This document shows positions 34,345 through 47,900 of a stretch of DNA of 64,000 nt, one piece after another. A program made the translations under genes and the position numbers. This DNA is from Maylandia zebra (lineage: Eukaryota > Chordata > Actinopteri > Cichliformes > Cichlidae). Numbering within the stretch: the stretch's first letter is position 1; the number at the start of each line of letters is the position of its first letter. The notes beneath the pieces were generated by a model, which did not search any database, was not told the origin of the DNA, and was given only the letters and a program-made list of their open reading frames with translations. The stretch is taken from the NCBI RefSeq assembly GCF_041146795.1, contig NC_135167.1:1290954-1354953 (forward strand), written 5' to 3'.

Positions 34345-35350
34345 GTCGAGGAAGACCTAGTATATTGTTGTGAAATTTGATGAATCTATAAAAAATTGTG
34401 GGCAATATAAAGTTTTTACTGATCTTCATATTTGGTTGACTTTGACCCAATTTTCACCAAATCAGAAATCAGCTTGAGCTGTTTTTGGTATCTACCAAAT
34501 CTCATAAACTCAGATTTTATTCTGAGTAGAACAGAAAACACATCAAATGTTTAAAATGAGAAACTCTGATGGCAGCGACACATCTGTAAAGTGGGACAGC
34601 TCCATGCTTCCTCTTCTTCAACATCAGCCTGTGATGGTCTGTGAGCTGAGGAGGGCAGCAGTCCTGGCTCTGCTGCGTCCTGTTGCTGATGCTCCAGATG
34701 TTTTCAGCTGACTCGCTTCCTATGAAGCTGTGCAGCTGGAATATTGACTTCAGTAGGTAACAGAGCTACATTATGGAGCAGCTTGTGTCTGAGCAGGGAG
34801 GAACCTTTAGAAAGGTCAGTATTACAGAAGCAGGTAGCCTGATGGATTAACTGGTAGGATCGTGGGAGCGTAGGAAAGAGCTTAGCTTTGTCTTTAGACA
34901 CCAGTCCCAAATCTCTTATGGTCCACACTGGTCTCGTAGCCTGGGCGTCCTCATAAGGTCCTGTACCAAAAACAAATCCATTGCAATGAATAGCTTTAAA
35001 GAAGAGATCGTGTTCTTAGTGAGGTGAAAGGTAAACTGGACCCACGTCAGTTTGCACAGAAGATGCTCTTGTAGCTGTTGCAGAGAATTAGTGTCACGTG
35101 GACCCAACAAAGATATTTATGGACTGTTCATCTTTAATACTGGACCACATATCTTAATGCAAAGGTTATCACAGCTTAAGGGTCACAGCACACTGATCAG
35201 CAGCAGAAGGGTGTAGAGTATGGCACCAACAGGTGGGCACACCTGTCCTGACCCGGCCTCACAGGCCACAAAGCACCAATCCCTGCTTCTGTCAGTGCGG
35301 CTCATTTAAACTGGAGGAGTGATTTACCTGACACAGCTTTGCTGTTATGA
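34345..35350. other. Intergenic, no gene seen
   Basis: Unremarkable sequence between the LINE remnant and the duplicated upstream region of C19orf12-like copy 2. Small open frames on the minus strand have no recognisable features. Confidence 0.4.
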
Positions 35351-35660
35351 CACAACATTAAAATGACAAAGTAATAGTACGAGAGCGTCTCTGGCTTTGC
35401 ACTGTAAAAGTCCAAAGTTCATACTTATGTGTAGGTGAGCTTCAGGGTTCAGGATCTCAGGTGTTCCTCTGCACTGCTGCACCTGGAGTCTCACTGTGAC
35501 ATCATTAAAACCAGTCCTGAAAGACGTGCGTATAAAGCTAAAGAAGTATCCAACCGAAGGTGTCGGCTGGCGTGAAATATCGTTTCACATTGAAAGTGAA
35601 AATTCCTAACATGTGACAGTTGTTCCGGTGTTAAGGGTCCGGTTTGGTTTGTACGAGTAA
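35351..35660 (+). promoter_or_regulatory. Upstream region of copy 2, duplicated near copy 3; holds IRF/ISRE-like motif
   Basis: The last 150 bp (35511-35660) are identical base for base to 42941-43090. The preceding part (35360-35514) is related, with gaps, to 41465-41573. Within the identical block, GAAAGTGAAA (35592-35601) fits GAAANNGAAA, the core recognised by interferon regulatory factors and ISGF3. It is preceded by the inverted TTTCAC. The block ends about 130 bp upstream of the copy 2 TATA box, so it is placed as a proximal enhancer. Confidence 0.6.
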
Positions 35661-35728
35661 AACAGGACAAACCAGCACATTTTCAGCATTATGTACTGGA
35701 TGTTTGCAGAGACAATCCAGGTAATAAT

Positions 35729-35864
35729 GAAACTTAAGAAGAACTGGAAGCCACTTACACCTCCACCCGCCCCACAGACATCTTGATATAAAGTGGAAGC
35801 GGGATGCTCAGGTCAGTGTTTCTGTGCACAGCAGATTATCAGCTCGCACACTCAGGACAGCACG
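35729..35864 (+). promoter_or_regulatory. TATA promoter and non-coding exon 1 of copy 2
   Basis: TATAAAG at 35787-35793 would place transcription start near 35815-35820. The first exon ends in AGGACAGCACG|GTAAG (donor at 35865), closely matching AGGACAGCAAAG|GTAAG of copy 3. At 35729, AATAATGAAACTTAAGAA stands at the position of the copy 3 ISRE but has lost the second GAAAC half. The acceptor of the coding exon is TCTCTTACAG, ending at 35970. Confidence 0.65.
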
Positions 35865-35986
35865 GTAAGACGTTTATTCTTATTCATGCTGCATTATTAA
35901 TATGGATGTGTATTCTGTTTTAGTTCATAGGAACTTCTCGGTGATCAGTTATCATATTTTTCTCTTACAGGAGATTCACCAAGAAG

Positions 35987-36739
35987 ATGGAAGCGAAAGA
36001 TGAACATATCGAAAAACTGATTCATGAATTATCACCTGATGTAGAGAGAGAGCTGAGAAACACCTGGATGCGCCTCCTCAAAGGAACAGTTGTGACGGGA
36101 GGATGCACATTAGTATGCGCGGCTCTCTTTGGACCTGTGGGGTTTGCTGTTGGTGAGTGAATGAATGATCCAGATAAGAGGGAACTGTTCCTACAGTGGG
36201 TAATAATAAGAAAATAAAAACAAAATAAAGTCATTGTTTCTGAACAATGAGACCCTAACCCTATCTGAACAGATAACATGGAGGAGAAACACATACGGGG
36301 ACAAAACCATAAATCGGATCATTTTTCTTTGGCTTTTACGAAACTTGTTCACAGTAAATATAAATCTATTATTAAACAGATAAAAATCCTCAGCTGTGTT
36401 TTCTGATGTTTTTATTTGGGATAATTCAAACACTTAACCTTTTTGTGGAAACAAGACTGGATACCAAACCTGGTTCTGACTTTCCATTCACCCTCTCTTC
36501 TGTGTCTAGGTGGAGTCATTGGTGGCCTCTCCAGCTGGCTGACCAGTAAAAAGTTCAAGTCTGTGCCTGAGATCCTGGGGGAGATGACTGATGACCAGAG
36601 GAGAGAGCTCTTCAACGCAATCAGGCGACATTTACGTGGCCTGGTGTGGAAAACTGCTGAAGACCTCATTGATAAAGTGATGAGAAATCCTGATCTCAAG
36701 ACCACAATTATCAATTTGTTAATCGGAATGTTAATGTGA
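35987..36739 (+). CDS. C19orf12-like protein, diverged copy 2
   Basis: Two coding exons (35987-36152 and 36510-36739), split at the same glycine codon as copy 1, give 131 codons. The N-terminus (MEAKDEHIEKLIHELSP) is a charged helix unlike copy 1. The hairpin is recognisable (TGGCTLVCAALFGPVGFAVGG), but the paired glycines are replaced by C, A and F and the PPG turn by PVG. The second half keeps the family pattern: SWLTSKKFKSVPEILGEM, a predicted helix with LVWKTAEDLIDKVM, and a hydrophobic tail. It ends about 10 residues earlier than copy 1 and lacks the ELRAE tail. AATAAA at about 36903 may end the transcript. An intact frame and clean splice sites argue it is a functional gene. Its role is unknown; membrane location is inferred from the family. 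Confidence 0.88.
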
Positions 36740-38365
36740 GAACAGGCGTCTTAACATTTATGACTCTGTGTGTGTGTTGGCCTTCGTGATGGACAAACAC
36801 AGTCAGTGAATTTTAACCAGACGTATTTCTCAGTTAGAAACATAAATTAGAGATAATCTGTGCCGGAGTAGAAAGTCAATGTATTTTCTTCACTCTGATT
36901 CAAATAAAAGAAAAAAACTGCTGAACATTTTTGTGTCCTTACAAATGATTTCATTCTCCTGAATAAAGTACTCCACATACTGTGCAAATGTAAAATATGG
37001 AGAATTATACTTGAAGTTGGCAGCCGGTTTTCTCAGACCAACAGCTCCTAAAGGTCAGACATCAGTTTCCTCCGGCATGTTCATCTTTAGCTCCCTGCTC
37101 GCCTTTTTGGGTTTGGAAGACAAAGAAACGTCAGAAGGTGCAGCTGAAGAACATCAACAGCACGTTTATGGAAAAAAAACGAGTGTAAAATCCACACGCA
37201 GCACATGACCAGCTTACCCACATTCAACAAACTCAGATGTTAAAGTTGTTTGAATGAAGCTGAAAGGTCAGACCAGGTGTAACCAAAGGGTGCAGTTAAA
37301 AGCAAAGGTGATAAAGAGCTTTAGGTTTCCCGTGAAATCTTAAGAACTTCGAGGTGATACACGAGATCTGAGCTGAATGTTTGGGCTGAAGTGTGTGAAC
37401 AAGATGAAGCAGAAAAGCTTGTGTTTCAGTGAAACACTGAGAGTGTAATCAGACCAGTCCAGCAGAAATCCTGCAAACACTTCAGTGTGAAACCAGAGAG
37501 AAGACAGGATGTCCATTCTGAGGTCTGCAATTTCTCTGTACCATTACACTGCGCACTGACTGAGAATACAAGTATCTGAACTTGTTCTTCAGGTTTTTAC
37601 ATTAAATGGAACATTTAAAGGTAATCCATTCTGCTCATTTAAGCTCCGATTCACAGTCTGTATCTGATCCTGGGCCTCAGTGCAACCACTCAGCTCATTG
37701 CATCTGAAAGAAGCGCTTTTAGCTCCTCCCCCTACCTTCCTGTCATGTTTGGGTCAAATCTGACCAATTTACAAATGACAAAACCCATAAATATTGTGTT
37801 TTACATCCGATTGCCTATGGGTCTTATGACATCCTCCACAGTATGCACTATATGAAAGTGATAAGCACCTCTTTAGTTGAATTTTGAACGTTTTAATCAA
37901 CTTTGTTACATCTCTAATGTTCCCGGCCATAGAAAACACCATAGAAAATGAATTGGAATCCAACCTCCACCCCATTTGGCCTCCAACCCCCTGAATGGCC
38001 CACTGAACTGACGTTTCTTATGTTAATTTAAGAGCTGTTAAGACTAACTGGTCAATTGTGACCAGAACACTAAAGTAGGGTGGGTGTTGGGTCTAAACTT
38101 AGACCCCACTGACCCTGGGACTTATTCCCGTGAAGGACATGCATGTGAGAATGTGTGTGTGCACGTGTGCAAGAATGTCTGTGTGTGTCTCTGTGTGCGT
38201 GACTTCCTGATCACAGCTGTTTCTAACAACATCCTGGTCATAAAGAGGGTAATCTCCCCCACACCCAATGTATGGTTCAATTCCTGTATTGGTTCACCAT
38301 ACACAACACAGTGAAGCCATAAAAAGGGCAGGAAGCTTACCAAACATGAAACAAACCTTCACAAG
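36740..38365. other. Intergenic, no gene seen
   Basis: 3' flank of copy 2 followed by ordinary sequence. No terminal repeats, coding exons or RNA genes were recognised. Confidence 0.4.
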
Positions 38366-40023
38366 GATCAGAATCAGAATCAGAATCAGAAAGGGTTTTA
38401 TTGCCAAATGTTGAGCAGGTTTACAACATTAGGAAATTGCTGCGGTACTTAGTGCAAACATACTGTCAGATAACGCTTAAATAGACATAAAAATAAGAAT
38501 TAAAAGTGCTAAGAAGATAGATATATACATGATATATACATGAGTGCAGGTGGTGATCAGTGCAAACATGGAATGATGCAGTGACACAGCGTAGGGTCAT
38601 GTGTTAGTGGTGGGAACAGTCATACGGTTGTTGTTCATGTGTTCAACAGCAGAGGGGAAGAAACTGTTCTTATGGCGAGAGGTTCTGGTGCGAATGGACC
38701 GGAGCCTCCTGCCTGAGGGGAGCAGGTCAAACAGACTGTGTCCAGGGTGAGAAGGGTCAGCTGAGATCCGAGCTGCACGCCCCAGTGTCCTGGAGGTGTA
38801 CAGGTCCTGCAGAGATGGGAGTCTGCAGCCAATCACCTTCTCAGCAGAGCGCACAACACGCTGCAGTCTCTGTTTGTCCCTGATAGTGGCTCCAGCGTAC
38901 CACACGGTGATGGAGGAGGTGAGGATGGACTCGATGATTGCGGTGTAGAATTGCATCATCGTCCGTGTTGGCAGGTTGAATTTCTTCAGCTGCCTCAGGA
39001 AGTACATCCTCTGCTGGGCTTTCTTAATGACGGAGGTGATGGTGGGCTCCCACTTCAGGTCCTGGGTGATGGTGGTACCCAGGAAGCGGAATGAGTCCCC
39101 AGAGGTGATGGGGGTGTCAGTCAGGATGATGGGGGGGAGTGGGGCTGTGTGCTTCCTGAAGTCCACAATAATCTCCACTGTCTTCTGGGCATTCAGCACC
39201 AGGTTGTTGTGGCTGCACCAGGACACCAGACGTTCAACCTCCCTCCTGTAGGCAGACTCGTCCCCGTCCGAGATGAGTCCAATAACGGTGGTGTCATCTG
39301 CAAACTTGATTAGCTTGACAGACTGGTGGGTGGAGGTGCAGCAGTTGGTGTACAGGGAGAAGAGCAGAGGAGAAAGAACACAGCCCTGAGGGGAGCCGGT
39401 GCTGATGGTCCGGGAGTCCGAGACATTCTTTCCCAGCCTCACGTGCTGCTTCCTGTCCGTCAGGAAGTCAGTGATCCACCGGCAGATGGGATCAGGCACA
39501 TTCATCTGGGAAAGCTTGTCTCGGAGATGGTCTGGAAGGATGGTGTTGAAGGCAGAGCTGAAGTCCACAAACAGGATCCTGGCGTAGGTTCCTGGGGAGT
39601 CCAGAAGCTGCAGGATGAAGTGTAGGGCCATGTTGATGGCGTCATCTACAGACCTGTTGGCTGCAGGGGGTCCAGGAGGGGGGCCGTGAGGGTCTTGAGA
39701 TAGGAGAGAACCAGGCGCTCAAATGACTTCATGACCACAGATGTCAGAGCCACGGGTCTGTAGTCATTTAGTCCAGTGATCCTAGGTTTCTTGGGGACAG
39801 GGATTATGGTAGAGGACTTGAAGCAGGCAGGCACATGACATGCCTGCAGTGAGGAGTTGAAAATGCCAGAAAACACTGTGGATTTACTTCCAATATTTGT
39901 CGCATTTGCAGCAGATTTACTACAGACTTTGATCAGGAAAGTGAGCCGGCGCACTCGTGCGTCTGAGAAGACGCGGACTGCTAACTGCTCTTCCTGGGAT
40001 CTTCCTTTCCAACGTACGCTCAC
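38366..40023 (-). mobile_element. L2/CR1-like LINE, reverse transcriptase plus 3' tail
   Basis: On the minus strand, a 344-codon frame (38597-39631) encodes palm and thumb of a LINE reverse transcriptase: FVDFSSAFNTI, GSPQGCVLSPLLFSLY, and KFADDTTVIG with the catalytic aspartates intact, then SSITVWYAGAT and a C-terminal GRRLRSIR region. The preceding fingers ([19 protein letters not shown]) lie in another frame (39646-40023), so there is a frameshift, and the endonuclease is missing. The 3' end carries repeated TCTGAT units (38366-38390). It is a non-functional copy of the same family as the fragment at 7992-8281. Confidence 0.88.
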
Positions 40024-40349
40024 TCCGGAATAAGCTGGACGAGCTGGCCCTGATGAGAAGCATGAACAGAGACTTTGCCTCCTCCTGTGTCTTATAGATG
40101 TGCTTGTGATAAAACACTACAGCCTCCCCAGAACCTCGAGAGGCTGGGGAGGGGGACAAAGGAATTCCTTTGATCACAGAGTTGAAACAATGTAGAGATG
40201 GTAAGCATAAAAATGACAACATTTAACAATTCACTTTAACAGTGGGGGTGCACACAACAAGGGGGTTAAGAAAAAGTACTCATGATTGGCTGCTCCTCAC
40301 AAAAAAACACCTTCACCTCTCTGTGACAACATCCAGAACAAAGAGTTAA

Positions 40350-41332
40350 GTCTGTGAAGGTTCTCAGTCATCCAGGTCATCGTAGTCAAAGGAGCTTGGA
40401 AAGAAAAGCGTCTGGACTTCTTTAAGTTGCTTGAAGACGTTTCACCTCTCATCCGAGAAGCTTCTTCAGTTCTAAGGTCAAATGGTGGAGAGTCCCAGAT
40501 ATAAACCTAGTGGGAGATACCCCCCACAGAGGGACAAAAGGACCCCCTGATGATCCTCTAATCGCCTGAGCCAAGGTGTGAAACTGGGTGTGGGTCCCAA
40601 TCAGGATCAATGACATCCCGGTGCATTTCAGACCCAGCAACACGCTCAGACACAAACACCCGAAAGACAAAACTCCAACACACAGACTTAACAATGTGGT
40701 GTTTGCTGTACAGTGCAGCGAGGAATGACCAGACCTCTACATTGGAGAGACCAAACAGCCACTTCACAAGCGCATGGCACAACATAGAAGAGCCACCTCC
40801 ACAGCAGTCCATCTGCATCTTAAGGTCAAAGGTCACTCTTTTGAGGATGCCAATGTTCACATTTTGGACAGAGAGGACAGATGGTTTGAAAGAGGAGTGA
40901 AGGAAACCTTTTATGTGCACTGTGAGCGACCATCTTTGAACAGAGGCGGGGTTTACGACACCAACTGTCTGCCATCTATAATCCAGTTTTGAGATCCCTT
41001 CCCAGATGCCTTAACGCCCACTCACATCCTGGGCCATCTGACCTCAGGAATTCGCATGATAAGGTGGAGCCAGGTTTCACAATGAACTCACCCGGAACCC
41101 TGGCTGATTGTGACCCACACCCAGTTTCACACCTTGGCTCAGGCGACTACAGGATCATCAGGGGGTCCTTTTGTCCCTTTGTGGGGGGTATCTCCCACTA
41201 GGTTTAAATCTGGGTCTCTCCACCATTTGACCTTAGAACTGAAGAAGCTTCTTGGATGAGAGGTGAAACGTCTTCAAGCAACTTAAGGTGTCCAGACGCT
41301 TTTCTTTCCAAGCTCCTTAGACAACAAAGAGT
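40350..41332. mobile_element. Penelope-like element remnant, GIY-YIG endonuclease between inverted repeats
   Basis: Flanked by a 13-bp duplication AACAAAGAGTTAA (40337-40349 and 41333-41345). About 200 bp at each end are inverted copies of one another (for example GACGTTTCACCTCTCATCC at the left against GGATGAGAGGTGAAACGTC at the right). Between them, around 40690-40990 on the plus strand, a frame reads DLYIGETKQPLHKRMAQHRR and then HILDREDRWFERGVKE. This is the GIY-YIG-like endonuclease end of Penelope-like retroelements, though the first motif needs reading past an upstream frame break. The reverse transcriptase is absent. Confidence 0.8.
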
Positions 41333-41464
41333 TAACAAAAAAGTGCTGAGAGCAGGAAATACTGTTCGTACATGGAGCTCGATATTAGAACTTCTGGTCA
41401 TGTCACACAAGTTATCAGGACACAAACATTAACAGGAAGTCTTTTAAAGGTGTAGCTGAGCCAA

Positions 41465-41573
41465 CATTAAAATGACAGCATAATACTACGGGAGCATTTC
41501 TGGTCCTGCACTTCAGGGTTCAGGATCTCAGGTGTTGCACCTGGAATCTACACTGTGACATCATTAAAACCAG
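41465..41573 (+). repeat. Left half of the duplicated copy 2/copy 3 upstream region
   Basis: Related to 35360-35514 (shared text includes ACATTAAAATGACA, TTCAGGGTTCAGGATCTCAGG and CACTGTGACATCATTAAAACCAG). The match stops at CCAG and resumes at 42941, so the two halves were separated by a later insertion. Confidence 0.75.
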
Positions 41574-42940
<1,367 letters not shown>

Positions 42941-43090
42941 CCAGTCCTGAAAGACGTGCGTATAAAGCTAAAGAAGTATCCAACCGAAGGTGTCGGCTGG
43001 CGTGAAATATCGTTTCACATTGAAAGTGAAAATTCCTAACATGTGACAGTTGTTCCGGTGTTAAGGGTCCGGTTTGGTTTGTACGAGTAA
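42941..43090 (+). promoter_or_regulatory. 150-bp block identical to 35511-35660, with IRF/ISRE-like motif
   Basis: It matches the copy 2 upstream block over all 150 bp, including GAAAGTGAAA (43022-43031) and a TATAAAG-like word. Here it lies about 1.4 kb upstream of the copy 3 TATA box. A weaker echo of its right edge (GAGACAAACC...CCAGTAACATTC) is seen near 44047-44080. Confidence 0.7.
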
Positions 43091-44472
43091 CACGAGATAA
43101 ACCAGTCCAGTAACGTCCTGAAGAAATGAAACCGATGTGCTAATATGGTAAATGGGTTTATATTAAGACACTAATGAACACTGGCAGGGTCCTTACACCT
43201 CACAGAGTGGGTAACGTGATCACACAGGTTTGGATGTTTGGAGCGTCTGTTGGAAGCACCGAGACGCCGTAAACACCTACAGTTCAGAAGCACACGGCAC
43301 AGATGTGACTCGATCAGGGTACTTTCATTTCTTATTGTCTCAAAAACGATTATGATACCAACTCATCTGTTAGTCAGTGAATGAATGAACTAAACAAAAT
43401 GCTGGTCACCAAGTCAGAGCTTAAAGTTTTTGTTTGCTTGTTTAATATGAAGGCGAGTGAGCTTCAGGTTTCCGGTAAATGCCAGGCGCTGCTCCAGAAA
43501 GCAGGTTTATCAGATTCTTTCTGTTTCTGTTCCAGAAGAGCCAATCAGAGTCTTCAGTCGGCTCTGATCGTGTTCATCCAACATTTGTAGTGAAAGAAGC
43601 CGGGCTGTGCGCAGCAGTCTGTAAGAGTTACCATCAGAGGCTGCTGTTGAATCCATCTCCCCCGCTGAGCTGCATCATTTATTTGTGTTCATCAGCACTG
43701 GCTCTCTGTGCCTCCAGCCTCTTATTTTAACCACGTGCCGTGCTATCCACCGCCCCCTGCTGACCGTTAAAAAGAGTGCAGGTTTAAGGACCTTCAGTTT
43801 TGGCTTTAATCTTCAGACGCTGATGAGTTTAGGTCAGCTCTTGTTCCTGAACAGAAACCTGGAGTTTCATCTCAGGATGAAAACCCTCAGATATTTACCT
43901 GAACCTGGTCTCTGGAATGAGCCCACAAACAAAAGCAGACGTCTGCGAGTGAAAAATTCCCAGTGTGTTCTTCCAGCATTCACAGAGACAACAGCCGACA
44001 TCAGTGATGTCAGGGCGGAGTGATGGTGCTGGATCCTTCTGTCAAACTGAGACGAGACAAACCGCTCCAGTAACATTCAGCAAAAAGTGAAGAATAAAAG
44101 GTGTTTTTGTGTCAGCGCGACAGAAGAGTGTGGATTTAGACCCTGGTGTGAAGCTGAAATCCAGCTGAGCACACATCTGTGCTTATCTGTAACTTTAAAT
44201 TCATTTCACTTTTACTGCACGGCACCAATTCACAACTGCAGTCGCCTCCAGCAGCTTTAAACTGTAAGGCTGTAAAGACCCTGCAACGCTGGAGAGGAAC
44301 CCAACAATCAGACGATGCTCATGAGCAGCACCTGGAGTGGAGGCTGAGGGAGGGGCAGCCAAAAGGCCAACAGAGCTCCTGAGCTCAAACTACAAAGCTT
44401 CAAATCATTTCAGACATTTTTCAGTCACTGATGAAAGTATTGCAGTATTTATAGTTGTATGATGGAAATAAT
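43091..44472. other. Intergenic flank of copy 3
   Basis: No coding exon recognised. It contains the partial echo of the duplicated block near 44047-44080 and otherwise ordinary sequence. Confidence 0.4.
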
Positions 44473-44571
44473 GAAACTGAAACTCACACACTGACACCTC
44501 ACACACAAACACACACCTGCTATAAAGGTGTGTGTTTGTGCTCGTGCTTCATTCCTCTCAGGACAGCAAAG
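44473..44571 (+). promoter_or_regulatory. ISRE plus TATA promoter and non-coding exon 1 of copy 3
   Basis: GAAACTGAAACT (44473-44484) is a perfect interferon-stimulated response element core. TATAAAGG begins at 44521, 37 bp downstream, which puts transcription start near 44550. The short first exon ends AGGACAGCAAAG and is followed by GTAAGAAAC (donor at 44572). It would splice either to TTGGACCTTACAG (ends 44840) or to CATCCAG (ends about 44919) before the coding exon. Confidence 0.75.
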
Positions 44572-44960
44572 GTAAGAAACATAGATCATTACAGCTTTTC
44601 TGTCTTTCTGCTACTTGTCACTTAAACTTGATCAGTCATTGTTGATCGCACCAGCTGATCCATGTCGTCTATATTAGCTTATTTTAACTTTCACTGCTGT
44701 GGACGAGTCAGGAGTGCTTTTTAAAAGTTCGCGACATGAATCAACTTAACAGTCAAAAATATTATCAATGATTACAAATGAATCTGAATATTTTTCTTCT
44801 GATTAAATATTAGACTGAACGTCTGCTGCTTGGACCTTACAGGCCTGATGTGATTTGCTGCTTTATGAATAAAACTGAATTTGTTCTGACAGTAAAATTA
44901 CATCACAGTTACATCCAGGCAGAAACTGACAGAATTTTACCCAAATACTTCATCAGTAAG

Positions 44961-47900
44961 ATGAACGACAAAATAAAAAAAGATCTCCAACAACTGCTCG
45001 ACAAATTATGGTCTGAGCCAGATCTCAAGGTCACCATGAAGAACTCGGTGAAAGGAGGAATTAAGACCGGAGGATGTGCGGTTGTTGGTGGGCTGGTTGG
45101 TGGACCTCCGGGGTTTGCTGTGGGTGAGTACATCAATTATCCATTTGTGAAGCAGACATTAAAGCAGCTGATGATCGGGCCAAATGAAACGAAAGAATCG
45201 AGGACACAGTGAGAACTTGGACAAAATCAATCAGATTTTTTATTTTATTGGGTTATTGGACTGATAGACTGCCATGTTAAAAAAATATGTGGAATTGGGA
45301 GGAAACGATCCCTCACACAGAGCTTTAACTTCGGAACTTCAAAAATATAAACTGCTGTACGTGAACTTTTTGTCCATGTAGCGACTTCCACAGTCGCTAG
45401 AGGCCGGGGATGGAGCCTGCCTATTTGCCTGACGCGCTGTCAACTTTTCGCAATAATGCGAGAGGTGGAATTGTTTGCTTGTTTATTAAAGTGCTTTGAG
45501 AGTTTACAGAGTAATGTCATCGGCTCCTGATTCAGACTCTTACAACATCACAGGCTCTAATGTAACAAGGCGAAACATGTTGTGCAGCGCAGCGGTCAAC
45601 AAAATAGTGATGGGTCGTTCGCGAATGAAATGGCTCTTAGAGCCGGTTCTTTGACGTGAACGACGCGAGCCGGCTCCTTATCGCGAGCCGTCACGTGGGG
45701 TTTTTTTTTTTCCCCTTCTCTCACCCTCTCTCTCGCACTTTTTTTCCGCTTCACTGTGCACGTGAGCCTTGTGCTTTACGCTGGGCAGAGGGGGGAGGGG
45801 CGGTAGTTACACTCAAGTAGCACAGGAATAGAGCCAGAGGGAGAGAGAGCCAGGGACAACAACGTCACATTAGAAAGGTATAGTAATCATCCACAACTAT
45901 TTTCAGTAGTGGAAGATAAAGGATTCAGAAAGTTTATTCATGCAGGCCCATATGACAGAGAATATGCATGTTCTTTTAGTTTTCATATTATAATTTATAT
46001 TTAATTGTGTTGTGGTTTGCAGTGTTTTGTGTTGTTTTCACTTTAAATTTGTAAAAGGAAAAAGCTGAAAATTTAAATAGTTAAAAGTTGAAATGTGAAT
46101 AGTTGATTTTTGTATTATATGATTTATTTATTACATTTTATATGGAGTGAATAAATAAAAGTATATTTACGGTGGCCCCTAGAGACAAAGAACATACAAA
46201 CTCCAAAACACGTACAAACTCCGAAGCACGTAAAAACTCCAAAGCACATTAAAGCTCAGAAGCACATAAAAACTCAAAACACGTACAAAAGACAACAGAA
46301 GTGCTCCAGGATGCTGGGAGCAGTGTTGAGCTTTTGTTATCTTGTGGCTACACAAGCCAGCAAGTACCAACGACCGGATTTGGTGTGTGGTAATAACAGG
46401 TAAATGAACTTTTTTTAAAATTATTTGAATATATATGAGTGCCTGTGTATAAATACACAAACAATACACACATGCTTTCAATTGTGTAATTTAAGTGATC
46501 TAGTAGCTCTGCTTTGGAAGTTCAGTTCATGCTAGAAATGTGTTTTGGAGTTTGTACGTGTTTTGTCTCTAGGGGCCACCGCATATATTTATATATAAAC
46601 ATATATAAATAAAACCACTTTTTTTAATGTTAGTAATTCCTTTTGTGCATAATTTTACATTATTGTTAATAATAAATTAATTAAAGCAACAAAACAACCT
46701 GAAGAGCCGGTTCGGAGCCGAAAGAGCCGGCTCTTTTTAGTGAGCCGAACCGAAAGAGCCGGATCTCTAAAAAGATCCGGAAATCCCATCACTACAACAA
46801 AAACTACGGCTACCCGCCCTCCTCTCTGTCAAAATCAAAACCAGTGAATGACAGACTGACAACGCCCATTTATGTCACCGCTAGCACCCACGTGACTCCC
46901 ATAACCAGTGTTGGGGAGTAACGGAATACATGTACCGCCGTTACGTATTTAAAATACAAAATATGAGTAACTGTATTCCGTTACAGTTACCGTTTAAAAA
47001 GGTGGTATTCAGAATACAGTTACTTTGTTGAAATAAATGGATTACACTGCGGTACTTTCCTGTTTCATATTGTCGCGGGTCAGCACTGTTTGGGTTTTGT
47101 TTGACAGCTACGTTCTGTTGTTCCAGGCGGCAGCGTTACGGTTGCCATGGTTACAGGGCGACGCTCTCTCTCTCTGCTACTGTGTGCTTCCTGGGTGAGA
47201 GAGCGCCTTTTCGTTGTTGTTGTTGTGCTAAGCTAACAGGCAGAATGCTACAAGCATAGCTCTAAAGAATGTAGCATCATGGGCAGTGTAGTCCGTGTTG
47301 CAGGGAGAATGCACTGCCATACACGTTATGTGTCTGTGAGCGCGAGGAGGGAGAAAAAGGGGAGTGGAAAGGTACGAGTTGTCATTGAGCAGAAACGGGA
47401 GCTGGAAGCATGTAAATATAATAATAACCACTGCAGCCAAGAAGAGAGCCTGACGAGCCCAGTTGTAAGTAAGCTATTAAGACTCGACTGTACACCGTGT
47501 TCGTGTTTTCCTCCGAAAACAATAAGTTCCGTTGGAGCCTTTCAACGCCTCTCTCTGTCTCTCGCTAGCAAAGTTGACCCACACAACAAAGTAAAGCTAT
47601 TTTTCGGCTACGAGCCGACAGGGACCCCGCCGTATTAGTCAGAGGTCCCTTTACTACAGTTCAGAGTCGCGGACCTTCAGTAACAGTAATAAATCACACA
47701 GCAATAGTACATTCACGTTGTTGTAAAAAGCACGATAATATATTAAGTAATCCAAAGTATTCAGAATATGTTACTGTCATTGAGTAACGTAACGGAATAC
47801 GTTACAGAATACATTTTGGGGCATGTATTCTGTATTCTGTAATGGAATACATTTTAAAAGTAACCTTCCCAACACTGCCCATAACAACCAAACAAATAAA

